A DNA stretch of 64,000 nt, from contig OZ020585.1 in assembly GCA_963971535.1 (NCBI GenBank), forward strand, positions 157,490,915 to 157,554,914. Reading direction: 5' to 3'. Position 1 is the first letter of the stretch; every line of letters starts with the position of its first letter. The position numbers and the translations under genes were made by a program. Shown piece by piece: positions 22,145 through 32,343 of the stretch. The notes below the pieces were generated by a model. It ran no database searches, was not told the DNA's origin, and was given only the letters and a program-made list of their open reading frames with translations. The DNA is from Notolepis coatsorum (taxonomy: Eukaryota > Chordata > Actinopteri > Aulopiformes > Paralepididae).

Positions 22145-22632
22145 CCAAAGAAGTCGTCAATGGAGCGTTCGGACAGTCCTTCATACCAGCGGCCATCAGG
22201 CTCCACAACAGTGGGCAGCGACTAGCAGCCTCCAGGCTCCACAACAGTGGGCAGCGACTGCTACCAGACATTGACCTGGGACTTATAGGAACCCAAAGAG
22301 GACAACCTACACTACCTTAGGCTTACTGCACCTTATGTGGATACTGTGATACTGTGAATAATGTATATTTCAGTGGATACTGTGAATAATGTATACTCAG
22401 TAGATAGTAAATTATAACACTACCTTATGCATACTGCACCTTATGTGACACTGTGAATAATGTGAATATTCTTTTTCAGCTAGTTAGATAGTAAATTATA
22501 TTGACCTAATTGTTTACACTGCCTGTGTTGTTTTTACTACCTGTACCACCCCCCCCCCCCTTCCCCCATGCTGCTATGATGCCTGAATTTCCCCAAGGGG
22601 ATCAATAAAGGAATATCTTATCTTATCTTATT
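22145..22632 (+). pseudogene. LINE C-terminal remnant and 3' UTR (family b)
   Basis: A short coding end (RSFIPAAIRLHNSGQRLAA type, in a 55-bp tandem duplication at about 22,185-22,265) is followed by a 3' UTR ending CCCCAAGGGGATCAATAAAG and a TATCTT microsatellite. Confidence 0.65.
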
Positions 22633-22914
22633 TCTCCTTCATCAGATGCAGTTCTGGGCCCACAGTTACTGTTGATCATATAACCTCCCTGGGAGAGAAT
22701 GTCCCAAACTCGTGCATCAGTTACAGAGGTCGGCCAGCAAAGCCTTCTCTGCTGGCCTATTGTCAGAATCAGACAATTCTATTTATTTATATTTTAATAT
22801 AGCCTATATTTTCATTAAATTACTGTTATATGTATTTTACAAAGTCCATTCACATGTCTATTAACATAATTTCATTGCTCTCTCCCTCAGTCACCGTCGT
22901 GTCTTAATGTATTC
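22633..22914. other. Unassigned AT-rich sequence
   Basis: No gene or repeat recognised. Confidence 0.3.
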
Positions 22915-23337
22915 CACTCGTTAATTCACTGTCACTGTTCAACCCAGATTCGGCTCAAACAAGGGTCTAAACACGTTTCGCAATTATGCCACAACAATGT
23001 GGAACGCCCTACCCACACCCGTAAAGGGATGTGAATGAATTCAAAACCGCTCTCAAAGAGCACCTACGGGTGGCTGCAATTAGAAACTGGCCCCGGTAAA
23101 TGTCCAAACTGTACAACCCCCTACAATGTACAGTTTCTTCCCCTTCTATTTATCTTTCTTTTAAGATCTTTCTCTTAAACTACTGTATATTGTGTATGTC
23201 TTGTATGTCATAAATGTTCTTGATGAAACTACTGTATGTCATAAATGTCTTGATGAATTGAAAATGGGGGACCCTGATGTAAACAAGACGAAAGTCTTTC
23301 TCTGGTCTGCATCCCCTTAACAATTGTGTGTATTGAG
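22915..23337 (+). pseudogene. LINE C-terminal remnant and 3' UTR (family c)
   Basis: A decayed coding end (RFGSNKGLNTFRNYATTMWN) is followed by the 3' UTR found at 61-412. It is cut at 23,337 by the hAT-like element. Confidence 0.65.
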
Positions 23338-24898
23338 CAGTGTTGGGCAAGTTACTTTTAAAAAGTAACTAGTTACAGTTACTAGTTACTTCTTCCAAAA
23401 AGTAACTAAATTACTTACTCAGTTACAAATTATAAAAGTAACTAGTTACTTCAGAAAGTAACTATTGCGTTACTTTCAAGTACATTTTTTACATAAACAA
23501 CATACACAAATCTAAACTATTTTAATGTTGCTGTGGGACAAAGTGAGACTAGCCTCCAATCAAATGTATGTAGATATTATAATTACTATGTTTATATAGT
23601 AGATCATACAAATACAAACACAATAGATGTTTTGGAACTTTTTATATGTATTGCCCCTCAACACAATTCAAAAAAATTATAAAAAAAAATATTTAGTCAG
23701 TATGAAAATCAAATGTGATCTGAATAGTGATATTTTTTTTTATTATTATTCTTTATTGTTATTATTATTATTAAATTTGTTCTTGTTTAACTGTGGATTG
23801 TGTGTTTTTTGTATAATGGTATAAATTATTATTTGTGTAAATTAGGTTGTACGCCGACCATTAAGTAAATACTTGTTTAGTTTAGGAATAAGGGGCAGGT
23901 AACTATAAGATTTATTCTTCTTCCTGCTCCTTTTGTCCATGGAATGATATTTATGATTGTGTAATGAAGAAACTCTGATTGTATGATTCCATGTGGCAAA
24001 TAAAAACTCTGAACTGAACAACTGGGCAACATTCAATTATGCTTGTTAAGCACTATACCAAAAATAAATAACAAATATATACTGATTGATTGAACATTTT
24101 AATTAACAGATTGCAGAATGGGTACAATACAGTACGGCTCAATACACACAATTGTTAAGGGGATGCAGACCAGAGAGACTTTCGTCTTGTTTACATCAGG
24201 GTCCTGCATTTTCAATTCATGACATTTATGACATACACAACATACAGATATAAGAATCTAATCTAGGCATCTAAACTAATCTAATCATGACATTTAAGAC
24301 ATGCATAACATACAGATATATATATATAAGCTCTGACTCTGAGCACCTGAAGACTGTGCTATTAAACCAGGAAGTGCAGCACTGTTGATAAGGCTGTAGC
24401 CTCCACTACTGTAGTGCCCTGCGCTGCAACATAACTAACACAAGAGTGAACAAAAAACACTCATGGACCCGCAGTCTGTCGTTGACTGCTCGCTTGTGTT
24501 GTTCGTTGGATTCGTTTTGGATTATTTGGGCTCGCCAAACAAATTATCAAAACATACATGGAACCGCGGTCTGTCGTTGACTGAGTCGCTTGTGTTGTCG
24601 CTGTGTGTTAGACTGGATTCTTTCAAACACCCGCCCACCTCTACCTCTGATTGGCTTACCATGACATTTTACTCAACCTCAGCCAATCGCGCACTGCCCA
24701 CTAACCAACAGAAAAAAGTATTGCTTCTCGGTGCAGAGATCTGTCTGATGAAAAAAACAGCTTCAGTAACGCGCCGCATTTTTTGGCAGTAACGGTAACG
24801 TTATTAAGATTGGAAGAGTAATCCGTTAGATTACTTACTGAAAAAACTAACGCCGTTAGTAACACCGTTATTTATAACGCTGTTATTCCCATCACTGG
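23338..24898. mobile_element. Non-autonomous hAT-like element
   Basis: The left end is CAGTGTTGGGCAAGTTACTT. The right end, read inward, is CAGTGATGGGAATAACAGCG. Internal palindromic AGTAACTAGTTACT motifs lie near the left end and GTAACGGTAACGTTA motifs near the right, as in abundant fish hAT elements. No transposase is present. A family c LINE tail (24,080-24,260, minus) sits inside. The 8 bp outside the two ends do not match, so the right side may have been rearranged. Confidence 0.65.
24080..24260 (-). repeat. LINE 3' UTR copy (family c) inside the hAT
   Basis: Minus-strand copy with the GCAGAATGGGTACAATACAG and AATTGTTAAGGGGATGCAGA motifs. Confidence 0.65.
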
Positions 24899-25260
24899 AT
24901 GTCACAATATGATGTCATCATAATCAAACATTCTAGAACATTTGTGATGTCACAGTATGATGTCATAATAGTACAATCTAGAACATTTGTGATGTCACAG
25001 TATGATGTCATAATCAAACATGCTAGGACATTTGTGATGTCACAGTATGATGTCATAATAGAACATTCTAGAACATTTGTGATGTCACAGTATGATGTCA
25101 TAATAGCACATTCTAGAACATTTGTGATGGCACAGTATGATGTCATAATAGCACATTCTAGAACATTTGTGATGCCACAGTATGATGTCATAATAGACAT
25201 TCTAGAACATTTGTGATGTCACAGTATGATGTCATAATAGAAACATTCTAGAACATTTGT
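24899..25260. repeat. 44-46-bp minisatellite upstream of the KLHL10-like gene
   Basis: Eight tandem units starting near 24,899, 24,947, 24,991, 25,036, 25,081, 25,126, 25,171 and 25,215. Most units carry two TGATGTCA words, and six carry TTCTAGAA. TGATGTCA is one base from the CRE consensus; TTCTAGAA fits the TTCnnGAA heat-shock-element unit. The array ends about 130 bp before the gene's ATG. Confidence 0.95.
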
Positions 25261-25266
25261 GTAGAG

Positions 25267-25274
25267 TATATATT
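25267..25274 (+). promoter_or_regulatory. TATA-like box of the KLHL10-like gene
   Basis: TATATATT, 7 bp after the minisatellite and about 120 bp before the ATG. A start near 25,297 and a 5' UTR of about 95 nt are inferred. Confidence 0.4.
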
Positions 25275-25392
25275 CACCAATTCTCTCAGTAGCTCTCAGA
25301 ACTCAGAAGACAAGTGAAGATCTCAATTGTTGTTTCCGGCTACTTGTCTGTAAGCTTGAATATATTCTGTAGATACAATTTAAAATCCCCAC

Positions 25393-25532
25393 ATGGAAAA
25401 GGAAACAATGTCCTGTACAATCCTTAATGAGCTGCCTCTGGAGGGAAGGCTCTGTGATGTGGTTATTAAAGTCAACAGCACTGAGTTGAATGCCCACAAG
25501 GCCCTCCTGTGTGACTGCAGTGACTATTTCAG
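25393..25532 (+). CDS. klhl10: klhl10-like exon 1 (start of BTB)
   Basis: ATG at 25,393, translating MEKETMSCTILNELPLEGRL and then the first half of the BTB fold. It ends at CAG|GTAAGT in phase 2. An in-frame second Met at codon 6 matches the usual family start region (MSC...NEL). Confidence 0.85.
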
Positions 25533-28500
25533 GTAAGTTTAGCTTGGTTCAGGTTAGCTTGGTTCAGCTTAGCTTGGTTAGTAAACAGATACCATACTGT
25601 ACTTTTACTGTATTCAGATACTATACTGTACTTCTACTGTAAACAGATACTATACTGTACTACTGTAAACAGATAATATACTGTACTTCTACTGTAAACA
25701 GATACTATACTGTTCTTCTACTGTAAACATATACTATACTGTACTTCTACTGTACAAATATACTATACTGCACTTCTACTGTAAACAGATACTATACTGT
25801 ATTTCTACTGTAAACAGATACTATACTGTACTTCTACTGTAAAAATATACTATAATTCTACTGTGCTAAGACCCTATACTTCTACAGTGAAAATATATTA
25901 CTACACTGGAAAGAATGTTGCTTACTGTTTACTCATCAGATATCTCTATACTCTGCGTCCCACAGAGCCCTCTTCACTCGCTGGAGCGACTCAGAGAAAG
26001 CAGTCTACAGTATCCCTGGGGTGTCCCCGGGTATGATGCAGCTCATCATAGAGTACTCCTACACACGCTTTGTGCTGGTGACAGAAGAGAACGTGGAAGA
26101 GCTTCTGGTGGCTGCAGACCAGCTTCGCGTCACTGGCATAGTAGGAGCGTGCTCTGACTTTCTAGAAGGCCAGCTGTCTCTGGAAAACTGTGTCGGCATC
26201 TGGAGGTTCGTGGACATCTACTGCTGCCCTGACCTGAGGCGCAAGGCCCATCTCTTCATCGTGTGCCACTTTGAGGAGATGTTGCACGTCTCACAGGAGT
26301 TTGTGATCGTCAGTAAATGCTTTATGTAGTATGGGTGATATATTGATCCGATCGGTTTGCAGTGAAATAAATAAACAATTGGGCTGAAAATAGCGTCAGC
26401 GTCCTCTTACCGTGCGTCAATGAGACTGGCGGTGAAAGATCCCAGGTATAGGACGTTGATCGCCTAGGTCCATTTCCGGTTTGTATGTCGCAATAAACAC
26501 CGAAATCATATCCATTATTAAGTTTATAAAGCGATCCATTATGTACATAGTGTCTGCCGGGAGCCTTGTGACAATATCTGACGGCCAGATGCATTTAATC
26601 GACGCACAGCAGCCATATCCTGTTTACCAGTGTAACTCGCCCGACCATCCACCAGGCGGCGGTATTGAGCCATCGTTGTATTGAGCCGTAGGGTCCAGCT
26701 GCAGCGCCGGAGGTGTATATATGAATTATGAATGCCATGGCGAAGAAATGAAATATGATCTCAATATCGCTGTACAGCATGGTTTGGCAGACAACGCATG
26801 GCGGGCAATAACGCTGTGCAACGTGAACGGCGGTGGGGGAGACCACCCACCTAGATAGGGAAAAAAATAATAAAGGATGAAATAATTTGCAAACATCTTA
26901 ATTGTTTAGAATAGTCCAAAAAAAATTTATAAAATGTTTTTTTGGTCGCATAATTGTATTACCCAAAAAGGGGCGTGGTCTATTCAAAATTGCCCCTTTT
27001 TGCACGTTACCCTAAACAGAATTTAGAAAAAATGTATGACATATAGATATTTTCTCATGGTTTTTCATGTTACTACATTAAATACCGAACTTTTTGCTAG
27101 AGGATTTTTTGATATGCCACCCGAACAGGAATTTATGACCTTTTATGACCCCCTAGTCATAAAAAATAAAAAATTTGCATAATTTTTTTGTATAAAATTT
27201 TCAAAAAATCTGGATGAGTGATATATCAAAAAATCCTCTAGCAGAAAGTTGTGGTATATGGATAGGAGGAAACGTGGCCAGTTTGGTGTGTGGAGGTATT
27301 AGAGAAATTGAGATTTTTTTGTTTTATGTGTAATACAAACTCATAAAATCTCATTTTGAGAAAAACTCCTTTAAAGTTTTGTATGACATATCAACAAACC
27401 ATTTGGCACAAAGAAGCAGGATATAGATATGAATAAAGGTGGAAAGTTTGGTGTGTGTAGATGCTAGGGAAATGGTACATATATACCCTTTGGGAAAACG
27501 CCTTTAAAGTTCCTTTATTGTAAAATGCCATACATTTTTATTTTTGTAACCGCTATATACAAACACAACACCCAATCAAACCATTAGTAATAGACAACCT
27601 AAACACATGCCTGATAACTGAATAACATAATAACATAATAATAATGATGTAGTAGTAGTAGTAACAGTTTAGTAACAAACACAACCGATTACTGTACCCC
27701 CTAATAGGCAAAAAAAATTGAATAGATATCACTATGAAACTTTCTCAGTTTGTTATGTACATATAAACTAAGAAAAAATATATTGCAAGTTTTCTGAATT
27801 TTATGTTTATATATGCAAATGAGGCACTTCCCCATTCAATATGTGCACATTTATGGATGCAATCATGCAAAATGAAGCAAAATAAGCAACTAAATGTGTT
27901 TTTTTAAAGTTTTCTTGTCACTAGTTTGAAAGAAGACATGTAAATCAAATCAAATCAAATCAAATCAAATTTATTTATAGGGCCCGACAACACACGTTAA
28001 TGTCCCCATGGGCCGTACAGATCTTCTTTAAACAAGTCAAGAAGAAAACATAACAATAAGTCAAGAACAGAACAAGAACACCATAAGGTCCAAACATTTT
28101 TAGATGAATGCAAATAAATGAAAGAATGCAAGCACTCCCAGACATACCCCACGCGAAGGTAAGGAAAAACTCACTAAAACCTAACAATAGGGAAAAAAGC
28201 TCCACAGGCAGTGTGGAGGAGAGAAACCTTAGAAGGGCCATTCAAGGGGGGATCTCCCTTCTTAGATGTTGGTGATAGTAGTGTTGCAGACGGACAGTTG
28301 GTAAGCATGCACTCATGTGTGTAGTGGAACACAGATGAGTGCATGCAATAGCAACTGTACATTTTGAAAAATTAAAGATAGAGCTAATAGCGATAGCAAC
28401 TGAACATTTTGAAAGATTAAAGATAGAGCTGATAGCGAATCTATTTGAGCAACATTAATCTATTTAAGGGGCAACATTATTCAAAAATCTCAAAATTGCC

Positions 28501-30429
28501 CCAAAATCAGGAAAAGGGTATTTTAGGTGGGTGGTCTCCCCTTAAAACAACACTACATTTACATTTACATTTAGTCATTTAGCTGACGCTTTTATCCAAA
28601 GCGACTTACAAGTTCTGTGCGACAAGACAGCAAGAAGGGTACAACTCTATCAGCTGAGTAACAATGTTCATCAAAGTGTTGCGTGTTACAGTGTAGGTTA
28701 GTTTATTAGGACAAGTGCATGACAGTAAGTTAGTCGGGGTTAGATTTTTATTTTTTTTTATTATTTTTTATCATTTCGGATAATGGTTGAAGAAGTGAGT
28801 CTTTAGTCGACGGCGAAAGATTGGACGGGATTCGGCTGTCCTAACTGGGTTCCCTAGTACAGTGGTTCTCAAACATTTGGGTCCAAACTGTTCCCTAGCA
28901 ACAGAAACCGTCTACAACCGAAATTGTCTGCTTGTCTCTTCCCAGGTTCGCATGGGGTTGATGAGGCCTGACTACTTCCTGAACAACGTCCAGAACAACC
29001 CTGTGGTGAGGGACAGCCCTGACTGCAGGGCCCTCATCCTCAGCGTCCTGAACCCCCCTGGCTCCGACAGGCTCCCAAACCCCCTGACCCGTCCACGCCG
29101 GCCCCAGGAGGTCCTATTGGCCATCGGAGGCTGGGGTCACCGCATCCTGACCATGGAGGCTTACAATATCCGAGCCGGTGGATGGATGGACGTGAGCGTT
29201 GAGGGGGAGAGTCCCCGGTGGTGCCACGGCACCGCTTATCTCCACGGTCTGGTCTACTGCGTCGGCGGCTCGGATGGCGTACAGGATCTCAGCAGTGTGC
29301 GCAGGTTCAACCCCGTCACTCGCAGCTGGCTGCAGGCGGCTCCCATGCACTCACGCCGCTGTCGCCTCAGCGTGGTCGTGTTGGACGGCTGTATCTACGC
29401 CATGGGAGGGAGAGACAGACGCGTGGAGCTGAACACCGCCGAGCGCTATGAGCCTGAAACCAACCAGTGGACAGTGATCTCACCCATGCTGGAGCACAGG
29501 GACGACGCCGGGGCAGCAGCCCTCCAGGGCAAGGTGGGTGGAACTGAGGGACACAGGGTGCTAGATGAACACAAGGAACGTTAGATCAGAAATCATAAAT
29601 GTCTTTATTGCCAAGTAAGCTTGCACATACAAAAGATGTGTCTGGGTCCTTTGGTGCATCAACATTAACAGACAATTAAAGTAGAATGAAATCAAATGGA
29701 ATATATAAACTAAATTAGAATATTCTTTTTTATTACAGGTTTACATCTGTGGTGGCTGTAACTGGGCGGAGAAGGGTCTGCTCACAGCTGAGTGCTACAG
29801 CCCAGACACCGACCAGTGGACTCTGATCGCCCCCATGAGCAGGACGCGTATAGGACTGGGAGTGGCTGCATACGGAGGACATGTCTATGCGGTAGGTGCA
29901 CACAGAGGCAAATGCTTTATACTAGATATTTATATAGATATGTATCATTTGACTTTCAATGCTTCTGTGATGCCCTCATTTCCCTAAATGGATTAATACA
30001 GTGTCTGCCTGCCTTAACCACACACTAAAACATTCCTCTCATGTGTCCTGTCCTCAGGTGGGAGGGTGGGACAATCATGGACACGACCTGCGTAGCGCGG
30101 AGGCCTACAGCCCCTTGACTGACTCCTGGAGCGCCCTGCCCGACATGCTCACCCCCCGCTGCTTCTTTGGCATCGTGGTGCTGGACGACCTGCTCTTCGT
30201 GGTCGGAGGCATCAATGGCTTCACCGCCCTCTCCAACGTGGAGCGCTACGACCAGAGCAGCGACAAGTGGACTGTAGCCGAGGACATGAAGATCCCGCAC
30301 GATGGCCTAAGCTGCTGCATAATGCATGGCCTGCCATTTAACATGAGCCAGTACGCTGCTCCCCGTGGAGGAGGAGGAGGAGGAGGAGGAGGAGGAGGAG
30401 GAGTTTTTAGTTTGTGTAATGTAATGTAA
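25393..30429 (+). CDS. klhl10: KLHL10-like BTB-BACK-Kelch protein gene (five visible exons, one BACK exon missing)
   Basis: Exons: 25,393-25,532; 25,966 to 26,302 or 26,312; 28,946-29,533; 29,739-29,891; 30,058-30,429. The product has a BTB domain (LCDVVIKVNSTELNAHKALL), the start and end of a BACK domain, and six Kelch blades with GG...Y...W signatures. Wording across the blades (APMHSRRC, LNTAERYEPETNQW, LLFVVGG) is that of KLHL10. In mammals KLHL10 is a germ-cell substrate adaptor of the CUL3 ubiquitin ligase needed for spermatid maturation. About 50 residues in mid-BACK (after SQEF, before VRMGLM) are not found between 26,313 and 28,945, which is full of transposon sequence. The C-terminus ends in a glycine run. 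It may be a broken copy, a diverged paralogue or an assembly casualty. Remaining exons are open with good splice sites. Confidence 0.82.
25533..25965 (+). repeat. Intron 1 with a tandem repeat of about 28 bp
   Basis: Units of AGATACTATACTGTACTTCT plus CTGTAAAC repeat about ten times between 25,585 and 25,880, with variants. Splice signals GTAAGT and CCCACAG flank the intron. Confidence 0.8.
25966..26312 (+). CDS. klhl10: klhl10-like exon 2 (rest of BTB, start of BACK)
   Basis: Acceptor CCCACAG at 25,959-25,965. The join to exon 1 gives YFRALFTRW. It reads through VSPGMMQLIIEYSYTRF, GIVGACSDFLEGQLSLENC and CHFEEMLHVSQEF. The donor is either GTGATC after 26,302 (phase 0, which would keep frame with exon 28,946) or GTAAAT after 26,312 (phase 1). 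Confidence 0.85.
26313..26832. other. Intronic sequence, no exon found
   Basis: No BACK-domain coding block was found in any frame. No repeat family was recognised apart from the TIR at its right edge. Confidence 0.4.
26833..28541. mobile_element. Candidate TIR element in the klhl10-like intron
   Basis: GGGGAGACCACCCACCTA at 26,833-26,850 is repeated in inverted orientation at about 28,523-28,541. The interior is AT-rich without a transposase frame, with internal direct similarities (GATATATCAAAAAATCCTCT near 27,220 against an inverted version near 27,100) and a nested LINE tail at 27,945-28,345. It lies where the missing BACK exon would be expected. Confidence 0.5.
27945..28345 (-). repeat. 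LINE or SINE 3' end with (TTTGA)n tail
   Basis: An AAATC microsatellite followed by TTTATTTATAGGGCCCGAC, read on the plus strand as the reverse of an AT-rich retroelement tail. The rest (GGAAAAACTCACTAAAACC, AGGCAGTGTGGAGGAGAGAA) resembles a common fish dispersed repeat. Confidence 0.5.
28556..28745. repeat. Teleost dispersed repeat (CATTTACATTTAGTCATTTA type)
   Basis: Contains GACGCTTTTATCCAAAGCGA, a core found in very many fish loci. A second copy, inverted, is at 33,474-33,705. Confidence 0.75.
28746..28945. other. Intronic sequence before exon 28,946
   Basis: An A/T run at 28,747-28,765 and, near 28,860, CAGTGGTTCTCAAACATTTG, which resembles a hAT-type terminus. No exon found. The acceptor CTCTTCCCAG ends at 28,945. 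Confidence 0.4.
28946..29533 (+). CDS. klhl10: klhl10-like exon (end of BACK, Kelch blades 1-3)
   Basis: 588 nt, phase 0 at both ends. VRMGLMRPDYFLNNVQNN is the BACK C-terminus. Kelch blades follow with AIGGWG, CVGGSDG and AMGGRD turns, ending at the donor AAG|GTGGGT. It is uninterrupted. Confidence 0.9.
29534..29738. other. Intron between Kelch exons
   Basis: Contains a short AATGTCTTTATTGCCAAGTA fragment that looks like a retroelement tail, and the acceptor TTATTACAG. Confidence 0.5.
29739..29891 (+). CDS. klhl10: klhl10-like exon (Kelch blade 4)
   Basis: 51 codons, phase 0 at both ends: VYICGGCNWAEKGLLTAECY through AAYGGHVYA. The donor is GTAGGT. Confidence 0.9.
30058..30429 (+). CDS. 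klhl10: klhl10-like last exon (Kelch blades 5-6, glycine tail)
   Basis: Acceptor TGTCCTCAG. It reads VGGWDNHGHDLRSAEAYSPL through LLFVVGGINGF and YAAPRGGG. The usual C-terminal tail is replaced by 12 glycines from a GGA microsatellite and then VFSLCNVM and a TAA at 30,427-30,429. Either microsatellite expansion shifted the end or the original stop lies elsewhere. Confidence 0.88.
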   Translation: MGGWDNHGHDLRSAEAYSPLTDSWSALPDMLTPRCFFGIVVLDDLLFVVGGINGFTALSNVERYDQSSDKWTVAEDMKIPHDGLSCCIMHGLPFNMSQYAAPRGGGGGGGGGGGGVFSLCNVM

Positions 30430-30531
30430 TGTAATATCTGTTTTTAGTTTGTGTAATGCACATAATATGGGAACTTTTATCCATATGCTAGCCCGGCATA
30501 GTTCTGACAGCTGTCACTTGTGCTACTGCGA

Positions 30532-30537
30532 AATAAA
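30532..30537 (+). terminator. Candidate poly(A) signal of the klhl10-like gene
   Basis: AATAAA about 100 nt after the stop codon. Confidence 0.5.
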
Positions 30538-30650
30538 TGACACACGGCTTTGTGTTGTCAACTGATAGAAATTGTGCGTTTCTCTATTCCGATGATTTCT
30601 ACAATATAATATATATATATATAATAACTGTCTTTTACTAGTACCTTACT

Positions 30651-31753
30651 ACATTTATCTTGTTGAAATCCTCCAACAGGCTCTTTTTTGTAAGTTGACT
30701 GGTTTGCACACCAATAATACAGTGCAATAATAGAATAGTATAGAATAGATAGTAAAATTATGCAATAGAATGGCCAGAGTAAAATAGTGCTACAGTACAA
30801 TCAACAGCGGGGTGTATTAGAAGGCTATGGTGAAGAGGTAAGTTTTTAGCTTATTTCTGAAAATATTAAGAGATCTAGCTTCCCTAATGTCCATAAGTAG
30901 TGTGTTCCATAACTTTGGTGCATAATTAGCAAAGGCTGCATCCCCGATTTTCTTTAGACTGTGGCTTGGAACCTTCAATAGACCAGTAGTAGATGATCGC
31001 AATGTTTATACTTTGTATATAAGGAGGAGGACCTTGAAATCAATTCTAAATGTTACCGGAAGCCAGTGTAGGTTACTACTTGTAACTTCGGGTTTGATCC
31101 AAGGAGTAAGTTGCCCCATATTGCTCTGTAACATTTCTCTTTTTGTTATAGGACCGACTAGTAGGATTTCAGTTTTGCCCTCATTTAATTTTAGGAAGTT
31201 GTTCGTCATCCATCTGTTTATTGCTAAGAGACAGGCGGAAATGGAGTTTATAGCTATGTGATAATTTGGTTCAGCGGAGATGTACAATTGTGTGTCATCT
31301 GCGTAACTATGGAAACATACATTGTGCTTTCTAATAATGTCTCCTCAATGTTCAATGTTCAATGCAAGTAAAGCACTTTAACCTTTAAGTATGACTAAAT
31401 GCTTTCTTGACTATATATATTTCTAAATACATTTCTATGTATTTTAGGGGTTTGGGGGGCTAGCTCTTTTTAATATAAATGTCAGATTGTTTTATTTATT
31501 TCATAGATTTCTATGCATTTCAGGAGTTTGGGGGGCTGGCTCCCCAAAATAATTAAATAACATAACCCTAACCTAACCCTAAAACCGAAAGAAAGTAAAA
31601 AAAAATATATAGTTACAAAATCCACCCATTTTCGCCCAAAAACCGGCCAAAACCGGCAAAAAAAGAATTCGCGGACACGCTGCGCACGCTAGCTTCATAT
31701 ACTTCTGTGCCCCCCTGTGCCCCAGTAGAGTGCTGGGTCTAGATACGCCCCTG
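30651..31753. mobile_element. hAT-like element carrying a LINE fragment, copy 2 (left end missing)
   Basis: Collinear with 12,029-13,091 of copy 1, in the same orientation and with the same internal LINE deletion. The left about 210 bp, including the left terminus, are absent. The right terminus TAGATACGCCCCTG is followed by CTTGAGAC (31,754-31,761), the same 8 bp that precede the left terminus of copy 1. Confidence 0.75.
30817..31287 (-). pseudogene. LINE RT fragments inside hAT copy 2
   Basis: 31,006-31,287 encodes ISAEPNYHIAINSISACLLA and KLNEGKTEILLVGP. 30,817-31,002 encodes GDAAFANYAPKLWNTLL and a KLKTYLF end. The sequence between the two is deleted, as in copy 1. Confidence 0.75.
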
Positions 31754-32112
31754 CTTGAGACCCAGGATAAGTGCGCACGGCCGCTTCAGTTGAAAAGCTA
31801 GCAAGTATCGATAGCAGAAATCCTGATTTTCTAACGGCATTGATTGATTAATTGATTTAAAACTTTATTAACAGATTGCAGTACGGCTCAATAGCCTCGC
31901 CGACAAGTTAAATGCATAATCTATAGGCTAATTTTAAGTCCCTCATTACCCCAATCAATCAGATTATATTTCTTTAAACTTGCCTGCTGGCAGTAGGTTT
32001 ATGGAATGGATAATCAAATGAGATCTTGCTAGCGAAAATAATTAGTTCAACTGTTATACAGAATAAGGATACGGCTCTCTTACCCATTGATTGATGCATG
32101 GTGGATGTTTTA

Positions 32113-32185
32113 CTTATCTGCACTGTGGCGTGACGGTTTGTCGTTTTGACTTTCACGCAGACGACCGGGGTTCGAATCCCACTTC
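32113..32185 (+). ncRNA. tRNA-like segment (Val-CAC-like loop)
   Basis: An A-box-like TGTGGCGTGACGG, an anticodon loop TTCACGC with imperfect stem, and a B-box GGTTCGAATCC. The acceptor stem is not convincing, so this is a tRNA relic or SINE head rather than a functional tRNA. Confidence 0.35.
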
Positions 32186-32343
32186 TTCTAGTCTTTTTCT
32201 TCTTTTTGCAATGTAGGAATAATTCAATTTGGTGCACGTTGAGAGCTATATAAAGAATGACATCCTCAATGCATGTAGATTTATAATATTTTAACTTAAA
32301 ACTAGGCTACTTTTGCGTATAATCATTAATATTATATTCCAAA

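Noticed and set aside
24892..25216. Overlapping repeat-peptide frames on both strands
   Set aside because: The minisatellite unit length is a multiple of 3 in several copies, so frames stay open by chance.
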